DNA of 64,000 nt, taken from Cyprinodon diabolis (taxonomy: Eukaryota; Chordata; Actinopteri; Cyprinodontiformes; Cyprinodontidae). The first letter of the stretch is position 1. Each line of letters begins with the position of its first letter. Below are positions 1 to 11,000 of the stretch, in pieces. The position numbers and the translations under genes are program-made. The stretch covers positions 25,608,626 through 25,672,625 of the forward strand of contig CM060064.1 of NCBI GenBank assembly GCA_030533445.1. Reading direction: 5' to 3'. The notes under the pieces were generated by a model. It saw only the letters and a program-made list of their open reading frames with translations, ran no database searches and was not told where the DNA came from.

Positions 1-1993
1 CTTGTCTGGACACTGCAGCATTAGATTAAATTACTTTACCAAATAATTTGAATTTTAGAACCCCACTTAATTTTATACATTTCATTGCAACACGTTCAGA
101 ATAGATTCAGGGTCAATCTATAACAGCTACAAATCAAATGATGTATGCCAAAGTATCAAAGGTGATCCCGGAGTGTTATCTATTTAGGCCAAAGCAAACC
201 TACTGTAGGCAATACTCTGGCAGGGACATGTTTGGTTGTGCCTAAAGAAGTTATGTCACATTCACTTTTACTTTTCTGGCTTTAGCTATCCAGTGATATT
301 GACAATGTAGAGTTTTACAATTTCTTAGAAACTGTCACACTTATCCTCATTTTCTTCAATTTTTTTTAAAAGGCCCTTTGAGGTCATCATGTAAACAGAT
401 TAATGTCTCTAAAACACAATATCACCTAAACACACAAATATCTGCACATACACTTGCCCTCTGCCATTACCCTTCCTGTGTGCACAGCAGCAGCAGACAG
501 GAGGGCTTAAAGACAGATGGAACAACTCCCTCACTCCTTTACCTCCCAGGGAGAGAACAGATGAGAGGAAAAACAGAAGAGAACAACACCCAAAGCAGCA
601 AACAAAGTCTTAAACAACTAATTGAAAATTGAAATAAATATATTTATGGCATCAATGCTGATACTTCATGTTACAGGTGTGTTTTTTGACGTATAAAGAG
701 TTGTGAGTTTAAACAGAATGGAAATTTCCAGCCATCAACTGCCAGATTAAAGTTTACAAGCACAAAGAGACAAAGACCATATTTTTGGAGAATAATATCC
801 TGTATACTGATTAATTTAACATTGTCTTCTATAATGACTACTGGTCACATTTAGAGGTAAAATGGCGAGGCTTGTCTGAATGCATCCTCCCAACTATGAA
901 AGACGGGTGACAGCATAATGATTTTTAAGTGTTAAGAAAATTATATCCATTACATGATTTTGTAAATATCTGCTTTCAATTCAGATTTTACTTATAAAAC
1001 ATACACTGTTATAATAGCAGACCTTCACATTTGCAAATAAATAAATAAATAAATAAAATTTTTATGTGAGTGACCATCCAATCTGTAGAACAAGTACACT
1101 GGTCCCCAGTTTTCCATTGGGACTGCTTAGCTCATGGAAAACAGCCATTTTTCCTGCCAAGCTGCCTGATTAAGACAGACTAAAAGACCCTTGGATGACC
1201 CTACAAAATAAAACCACACCCCCTTTGGCAGCTTTTCTGTTCCCTCCTCATCTTTTCTCTCCTTCCATTTCATTTCCGTTCACCATCTTCACCACTTGAC
1301 ATCCCTCTCTCTTTAAAGCCAACTGGAAGCAGTCCAGTCATGACCAACTAGACCATTACTGCTGACCGACTCCAATAATGACTTGGTCCAAGACATACCC
1401 TTTAATACGCTATTAAATGGTTAAGTGTTTCTGTGAGAGGATGAAGTTCTCACTTTATTTACTTCTCTATACTACAATGACTGCATGCAAAATTGGTTTT
1501 ATAATATATATATGTTTGGTAATGCTTTGTGTTATTCAAGGAATAGTGAGCAACAATTACCTGGAGTTATAGAGGGAACCAGAAGCACCACAACTGCAGG
1601 AAATGTTAGCAGGATGAACAAGTTAATGAAGTGGATCACAAATCCAGTGAATTCACTGAATGAACCCTGGTTAAAAAAGAGAGAACAAAAAAACATAGGA
1701 GCTTTTACTTTAAATACTTAAAGCATTTATTCATTGTTACATTTTCAATCACTGCTCAAGAGAAACTGCCTTAGACTTCTAACTTTTGTCGTTGCCATTA
1801 TTTTTGGAAGGTAGAGCAAGACAAGTTGGATTCTCTCATGTATCTTAAACATATACTGACATGCAAGGTTAAGTCAGGCATCTTGTTTTTTTAAAAACTT
1901 CTTATGAGAAAAGCAAAAGGCTGACAAGCCCATTCCAGTTAAATCTTACAAAACTCTCTGATGTTCAGAAGCAAAGAAGGTTTCTACACTCAC
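1..1993 (-). other. dgat1 intron 5 (left part)
   Basis: AT-rich intronic sequence. It contains a short (AAAT)n run near 1036-1060 and a pyrimidine-rich stretch at 1230-1310. I see no exon, transposon end or RNA gene. Confidence 0.6.
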
Positions 1994-2046
1994 CTTTGAC
2001 AGCTGCCTTTCAGTATAGAGAGCCACAAAAATGAACACATTGCACA
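1994..2046 (-). CDS. dgat1: dgat1 exon 5
   Basis: A 53-nt exon after acceptor TTCTTCACAG and before donor GTGAGTG. It completes Val147 and encodes [17 protein letters not shown], corresponding to human ANVFAVAAFQVEKRLAV. It ends in phase 0. The next expected exon, starting near the human ALTEQAGLLLHV residues, was looked for on the minus strand between 1 and 1993 and not found. Confidence 0.92.
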
Positions 2047-5000
2047 CTGTGAAGAAATGAAGAGAATAATATAATTAAAGCTGTTAAATAACTTTAGACC
2101 AGTAGAAACTCAAGCATGTTGGTTTAAAACTAATTTGTAGTCAAAATTTTCAGTTTTTCCGAAGTAATGTAACATATTTATACAGACTAATCCAAATCAG
2201 TAATAATTAACTTACAATAGATTCTTAGAAAACAGACACTAAAAGAAATAACTGCCTTTCTTACCAAAGGCAAATAAAAGTTACCAATTTTTCTACAACA
2301 TGTGTTACTAAGAGAGCGAAATCTAATCCAGATTAAATAAATCAGCAGCTTCAATGCAGAAAGGTGGGGAAGAAGTTTCCAGTTTTTGCCAGCAGGGGGT
2401 GATGGATAGTTGTTTGATTAAAATTGTGTTGCATTGATGCAATAATCTCTGACAAATACAAATTAAGCTAGTCAAAGTTCTGAAACGTCCTTCATTATAA
2501 TTTTTACTTCCATGTTTTAAAGCCAGAGTGAAAAAAAAACACAGTTTCCACATTAGATGAGTCAAGTGATTTTTTTTTTGTGTGCAATTTTTCCAATCCA
2601 ATGTAAAAAGCAGATAGAATTGTTTGTAATAGATCACTTACACATTACTAATGGTAACTGGTAATTACTCTTTCTCTCTTTATTCCTACACTATACTGAT
2701 TATGACTCAGTATTTCAATCATTCAAAAAAAAGGTACAAAGTCCTGTTAAAAAAAAAAAACCCCAACAAAAACAAACTAAAATGTGATTTTACAAAGCAA
2801 AATGTGCACATTGCACAAAGGCCATGCCTACAAAGAAGGAAAGCAAAGAAATGACTTCCTGAGACATGTCGATTATACAGGTGGATCTAATCAGTTTAAA
2901 CAATTATCCAATCAAGTTAAGAGCTGTCCCAAATAGCTGCTATTATACAAATGACAGGTGATTGTAGCTGGCCTAGGCTTTGAATAATAAAACGCTCTAG
3001 TGCCATCTGGTGCTAAAAAAAGAAGTCACTCAAACAACGTGTTTAGAAACTGATGGATCTCTGAGAGGTCACTAAAGAAATGCACAGTAGATTAAAAAAG
3101 GCAGACTTGATTACGACAGCAGATGTTACATTCTGAGGAAAAAAGATCTAGGAACCCAATGCCAAAAGGTCTAGTAAAAGAATGTAGAAATATAGTCGTA
3201 AAACCCTAACACAGCAGCCAAGAATTTAAGGCTTGAGGATAAATTGGTCCTTCAAATAGACAGTGATCCTAAGCATAGTGCCAAACCACGTATAAAGAAG
3301 TTTTATACATTAAAGCAACAGTGCATAACTTCTGACCCCATATTTAGCTTAATTTGAGATTTAGCTTATAATTTTTCAGGTCAATATACAGCACTTGGTA
3401 CATATCAACAGAGGCGTAGCCAGAAAATCCTAATAGGGGTGGCCAGTCAATAACCAATGTACATTGAAGAGAGGCCGAAAGGCGCCAGAACCTCAGGGTC
3501 AATCTACACTCTTCCAACAGGAACGAGCACGACATCCACATTTTCTAAATAAAGACAAACTATCCTTTCCTGCAGCCTTTGCTAACAAATAGATGCATAT
3601 ATTTAAACATCTATGCTGTGTAAATAAAAGGTATATTGGAAAAAATTCTTTCAGGTTTGAGTTCTGGGGTAAACATATTTTACATTGTTATGACCTACTT
3701 TTATCAATAATCATTTTGCAAAAAAATGTATCTATAATTTCACTGAAGACTCCTAGATGACTTGCAGAGGCACATCATTTTATCTTTACCCCAAATAATT
3801 CAAAATTTAGTTCTGAAAAGAGCATGAATTCTGTATCTATCATCGTTAATGTTTTTATATTGATGTGCATAATTAACTGCAGTTTTTCTGTTGTCAAGTA
3901 GTTGTTAATATATGAAAAATTTAAATGTTTAATAGGTTTGAGCATTCCTCTTCAGAGTATTACTGCTGCCACAGTCTGTGTTAGAGGGAAAAAATGGTAG
4001 GGTTGGCAATGATTGGCTAAGGGTGGCAATGGCCCCCCCTGGCCCCCCATCTAGCTCCACCCCTGCATATCAACGCTTCATGCAGGCTGCCCTTTTCAAA
4101 AGGGCTCACCTATGTAACTTGTGATTATTGGATCCATCGCTTAATGAGTCATGTGACCCAGAGCGCCGCTTTTTAGCAGTCTGAACTTCCCTTAAACACC
4201 ACAGCTAAATCTGCTAAAAGTTGTTGGTAGGCAACAAAACAGATGTGATGTTTACCTGATCAGGCATAGTTTTGGTTTTGTGATATATAGAGGTATGAAT
4301 GTAGGTTGGTCTTTACAAGTAACTACATGACTTCTCAATCTGCTGGTCCACATTGTCGTTTTATCAAGTTAAAAACATGGAGCGAGAATATTTCATTTTG
4401 TGACGGTGCAATGTCATCTTCAGGAGGAGTTAAAACTTGAAGTTAGGGTCAAGCACCTCTGGTGGCTAAAAGTTACACATTATTCTTTTAAAGTCAACGT
4501 ATTAGAGTGGCCTAATCAAAATCTTGATTATTATCATTATGTTTTAAGACAATAAAGTAAAGTGTTAAGAAAGAAGAAGCAGGAAAAAAAATGACAGCAG
4601 ATAGTTTTCTTTGCAATTGGCCAATACATGTAGCTAAATAAAATTGCAGAACTATTATATTCAGCCCAAAATGAGCACAGTACTAATTAATGATACGTAC
4701 AAAAGTTGAGGTAAGATGTTTAAGTCTATAGCTGTAACAACCCAGCCCTCCATCACATGTAAAACCTGTTGAATATTACATTTTGGAGCAAAACACGTAT
4801 AGAGCAGCAAGAGAAGCAAATCCTACTTATAGCCCACTTTCTTAAAAGCAAACTTTGAGCTTGGCCTTGCTAACTTTATCCATTTTGCTGGCATGCACCA
4901 TCATTTGAGAGTTAAAATGTGTGTGTAATCTGCTGCAGTGACTCACTGTCCCTGTGGGGGAATTAGCTCTGTTCCTGTCCATGCTACTACTGAGAAACTT

Positions 5001-8000
5001 CAATTCTCACCTGTCTCTTTACCCATCTTCTCTGCAGTCATTTGCTTTAACTCCATCTATTTTCCCTCTCTTCAACCTCTTTCCCTGTTTGGATGTAGAA
5101 CTTTACCATGTCTCTTTCCATCTCTTACCCCTTTCCCATTTCACAGCTCTCCATACACCTTCACCCGACTAATTTAATCTTCCATTAAATACTTCCCCGA
5201 CTCCACTACCACCTCTTCTTTTCCCTCTTAGTCACTCACCACCTACCAAGCTCTCCTCATCTCTGCTAGAGAATACCAGTGTTAGTATATAGGGCAGCTG
5301 ATTGTCCCACTAGAGACACTGTGAGCTGCACTGCTGCAGACCTTCACTGCAATGTAACATAAGGATAAATATGGAAGAAGCTGCAGCAGTGCACAGCATG
5401 CACCTGTGTGTTGCAGTTACTGATCTTATGTCATACACTACTTAGTGAAGATACCTAAAATAAATACTAGAAAACACATGTCTTTGTAGCAGTTAAAAAA
5501 CACTGTGACTTAATTTCCTGATGTTTCAAAATATAATGCCTACTGCATAAAACCTCTAGATTTGTTTGATGATCGTTTTCACCCACAGTTGCAAAGATTA
5601 GTTTTGGTTTTGTAGTAGAATCAACCTAATAAATCTATCATTTCAGAAAAATTATGCAACAGTTCTTCAGTTTTAGTTAGTAATTGCAACCATAACAACA
5701 ATAAACTGGCAGCGGGCTTACATAGGTCCTTTTGTATTTCTTACTGTATATTTCCTATAGTTATAAGCATGAATTGATTATATGAACTGTGCATGTTAAT
5801 ATTATATTATCTGATAATAATCACTTGCTTCAAAATCTTTAAGGTGGTGGAAATAATGCAACAAATCATGCACTGACAATAACCATGGCGACACAAGCAA
5901 CATTTAGGAGAAAGCAAGAATCAAAAGAGAATATAAAGGAGACATGTAGTTTATCTATTTATTTTTTATGCGAGAAAGAAAGGGGAAGAAGATACGCAGC
6001 AAACATTCCATGGTCAGGAATCCAACATCAGGCAACTGCATCAAGGAATAAGAAAGGAATATCTAACGTCCCCTCAACCACTCTACTGTGATTACACTGA
6101 TAGAGGATTTGAAATTTAATGGATAGACAAAATCTATACCAGATGTCTGATGGCATATTATTGTATAATGGTGTACGGTACGTAGTAGTAGTAGGTGGTA
6201 CTTCTCTTTATGAAGAACTACTCATTTTTGTCAATGAGGCACACTACAATGTGCACCTAGTTGGGTAAGAAACATGTGAGTGTCCTTCACAGTGGAAAAC
6301 AAGAGTGTCATTACAAGCAGGGTAGACATTTTATTTTTTGTTTCACTTAACTATTTCAGCTTAATAGGTCACAACAACTCAAAGGGTAGCTGCACTGCAG
6401 TACATATAATTTTTGGAACAGCACAGAAGGCTAAAACTATTTAAATTGACCATTTTGTGGATGTTTCACTACATTATTTTCAAGCAGTTTAGGTTCTGAA
6501 AATATACTCTGAGCAGGTGTTCAATGTAGGTTTTGAGTATTTTTTTGTCAAAGCTTTGATGATGTCCAAATAATAAAATATTCTATCCTACATAAAATGA
6601 GGATATTGTTTACAGTTAAAGTTCTCTCAAGTGGCACAGATAGGAGATGTGGAGTCAACAAATCATCTCTATGGCTGCATCCGAATGTCCACCCTAATCA
6701 CAATATAGGGCATTATATAGTGGTTACGCCATTTTAGATGAGTGTCTGAAAATCTAGTGGATGAAAAAGTAGTGGACTCTAAATTTCCCACAATGCAACT
6801 TGAAAAGTAGTGATCATCCATGGTCACTAGATGAGCATATATATCCCATAATGCTTTGCGAGGAGAGCTCTCCTCACAAAGCATTATGGGATTTGCAGTC
6901 ACAGCAGCCCGCTGTCGACTACAGCTTTCAATACCCGACAGTGGAGACAGATAATAAATATGCCGCAGGCACTGTGCGGGGGGGAGTCACGTGACCAATG
7001 GGAAGTAAAAAGTAGTGATCATTTATCCAAATGGTCAGTTAACTGAGTTCACTATAAAGTCTACTATATAGTATCAGCTCTATATATTGATTGAGGGATT
7101 TATGGATTAGGGTGGATGTTAAGGACACAAACTATGTCATGTCATTTTTTCTGCCTAGCCACTGAACCAGGTGACTCTTATCTGGTTTAAACTGTGCAGA
7201 TTGGACTTACCTGGTTCACAGGCGGGGCAGAACAAATACATGACATAATTAATTGTTGACTCCAGCTCCCTTATCTCTGCCAAGTGGTGATTAGGTTTAA
7301 TGAAATATTAAATCTTCTACATAATCTTTGTCTCTGATTTTCAGTTTACAGCAATAAACTTAATTTTGTTCTATTTGTTCAGCATTATTCTCTAGTTATC
7401 GCTCCAGTTTATACATCTTACGGAGTGGCTGAAAAGATGTTAGCTGATGCATGATTGGATCAAACCTTTAGAGGCTCTCTATCACTCTGTCTAAATGTCA
7501 AAATTACCAGTAATAAAATGCGTGTTTCCTTTTCAATCCTGGCTGTTCTGTGTGGTGTCATAAGGCATCTCAATAATCCAGGCAGTATAATTAGATAGGT
7601 CCTGAAGATTTACTCAACTTTTTTTTGGACTTTTATACCTGGTGTTTATTTTCATACGGAATCAAACATCACCTTTCTGCTGCTGGGCTTAACTCATGCA
7701 TTTATTATCCACGTGACCAATGGGCCTCTGTTACAAAGATTTTCTCAACTTCACCAATCTTAAAGCATTCACCAAGTCCCTCAGAGACAAGTCCTGAGTA
7801 AGAAATCGCTGAAACTTTTCTCTCCTATTTTAATGTAAAAGAAATGCTGCATTAAATCCACTAATTCGCCTTGGAGGTGAAATTTACATTAAAAAAAGTC
7901 ATTTGCAGCATTTTATCCTCACTTATGCAACTGGTTATCTGATTTTCAAACAATGATCCCATTATAGAATGAGTTTGCATATTTCATAAACCTGTCTAAA

Positions 8001-11000
8001 ATTATCCTGAGTGTTTTAATATTATGTTTCGACTAATTGAAATGAAAACAAAATAATTATTTTTAACCTACCAATCACCAGGCATGCGGCAGGCCAGCTA
8101 TAAGGGTCTTTCAAAAACAGGGAAATCACTTGAATAGGGTCCACGAGAATACCATACCTGGAAAAATATGCAAACAAGTCATCAATGCTGTGAAACATTA
8201 TATACAATATTTAAAATACTTAGAAATTGCAGTTTCAAACATGCAAATACTTCACATCTGTCCTGTAATGACAGGATTTAAGTCGTAGGGAAACAACTGT
8301 TCAAACGGTTGCGTTTCAGAATTCTCCTGAGTGGTGCCTGACTTTACACGAGTGAATGAAGTGAATGTGATTGGTCATCTATCAAGAGGGCGGGATTGTT
8401 GTGGCGGATGGTTCGCAAGCACGTTTGGTTGTGGCCGGTATCTCGGAAGTATCTTGCTGACCAGTTAGCAACTTAGTGCTAGAAGGTTCCCAATTGGAAA
8501 TTACATTGGGACCAAGTAGCACTCAGCAATGACACTGGATGAGTCTCTTCCATTATGCAATTTTTATTTAGCGAAGGTAAGCGGGGAGGAAGGTGTTGTG
8601 GAAGAGGACGCCAGGGCGGCAGAAGCTTGGTTTGGTGTAGAAGGCTTACAGCCGTACATGTTTGAGCCCTTGCCTCGCAACGCTCCCAGTTCTGTTAGCT
8701 CTACGCCTGCCGAAGAAACAAACGTCTATCCCCGTGAACTCAATGGTAAAGTAAATGATTCTTATTTCTTATTTCAATCGTTGCGTATATTAGCTGCGAG
8801 ATATGAATCAAGATGCTATGACCGAATAAATTTGATTGACAGATGACCGTTGATATATGATTGGCCCAAATTAGTAGTACAAGCTGAAGTCTGCATAAGA
8901 TAACTTAAAAAAAAAAAAGATTTTAAGACAGTATTTTTTTTTTTCAAATAGAAATATATTACTTTTGGAAACAATAACCTCTGATAAAGAGTCAATTTAT
9001 ATACATGTTTAAGCGAGAATGATGACATTTAAATATGATTTCCCTACGACTTTAAAGACTTAGCTTATCAATTCAAAGTGAAAATCGCTGCTAAAATCAG
9101 ACCTGAATTAGGAGTGTTCAACAGCTTTCTCATGGAATGGATATAAACAGTTTTGCAACAGCAAAACTAACCCTTTGTTGATAAAATTATTAAATATATC
9201 TGTTATTTCCGGATGAAAAAAATCAGGAATAAAAGAAAACATCTTAACATTAATAAAATCAACTAAGTAAGAAATAATTGTTTAGATTTAATCTATGAGT
9301 CTCATTTGAATCTAAACCCTTTAGTAAAGAAAGAACAGGGAAAAGTTGTTTAAATAACAGGTAATAATATTAAAAGGTACTCACTTTAATATGTTTTCTA
9401 AGAAAAGGCGAGCATTACTCAGGACCTAGAACAGAACAGAGAACATCACTGTAGCAGTATCTTATAGTTTTTCAACTTCTGCAGCCATGAAAAGACATAA
9501 TTATTTTGATTTAATGCCATTTTGAAGGGCTGTCCAAATGTCTAGTGGATGAAAACCTAGTGCACTCAAATTTTCCACAACGCACCTTCTAATTATGGGA
9601 TTATTTTAGGTATAAATCATGTATAATATTATCAATTTCACCATTAAGGCATATGTCTCAATGCCTAAAAAAAGCTAATCAAAACAGTTAGCAATCATAG
9701 TTTTTATATGTTTATAAAAGAAACAAACCCTGAATTATTTGTATTCCTAACAGCCAACAACCATTGAGGAAGAAAAATGTAATGCTGTTAGTTACAATGT
9801 TCGTACACTTGTGAAAACACAAGTTATTCTTACCAACATTACCACACACCAGTTGAGCACTCCTCTGTAGTTTCTGTAACCGCTGGCTGAGCTAAGGAGA
9901 GATTCCTGTGCCTGGTGGCAGCTACAAAAAACAAGAATACATTTAATAGCAAATAAGATAATGAGCTGGAGAACAATTTATTTCCATCGGATTCTAGCCT
10001 CAAATTAAATGTCTTTCAAATGTTGTTTGTAAAGGAGGAAATGAGACATTGGCATCTCATTAGCCTTCACATGCATTGGAATGTGCAGGTTTATTTACTG
10101 TAGCAAAGAGCCAAACAGGAAAATGTATTAATTAAGAACCACAGGCAACACCTATTCATTTAAAAATGCTGCGCTACATTAGTTCTCTGTTATAAGTCTC
10201 ATTAGAAATTTGGTAAAATTACTTAATAATAAAACTAACTTACATGAAAATCTGTCTAGTTGAGTCTTTTTAAAAGTAAAGATAAAGCAGCACCTCTTAC
10301 TTTAGAACCTTAATAATTTAAGTGTAAACCTTTTTCTTCTTCAAGAAATAATGAAAAAAAGAGAAAAGAACCAAGAAAATTTAAAACAATGCAATATATG
10401 TAATTTTTGGAAACCAGGACCACCAAATGTTACGTAAGAAAGATTGTTGGGATTGTTTTTAAATTTTTTTGGAATATGTAAAAGTTTGAATTTAAAACCT
10501 AAAACCAGAAGAATAACATGATATTTCTGAATCTTGTACAACAGTATCCGATATTATACTACCTTAAAGCACAGAGTTTGGCCACTGCAGTCATATTCAT
10601 TACTACAATGTGCTTTCCTTTGAGGCTCCCTAGTAAGATTAACCGTAAAAAACAATATTTTGGCAGGTATTAAACATTCTTTTCTGTGTTAATTTATGTA
10701 GGGTTTGATTCAATATATTAATCTTAAATGTATTTTTTATCATTGATTGAAATTGGAAAAATCCTCATAATAGAGAGAATTGCTTTAAAAACACCCTGTG
10801 TTTAATTAATCTGTATGTTTCATTTTGTGATTGAGTAACTGAAATAAACTAACTTTTCAATGATATTATAGTTTATTGGATAGGTTTGTAATGGAAAATC
10901 GGAGGTGAGAAGTACAGTTTCACATTGGCCAAATTTGTGTATGAAACATGTGGTCAGATGGGACCAATGAAAACCACACATTACACAGAAAACTGCTCAA

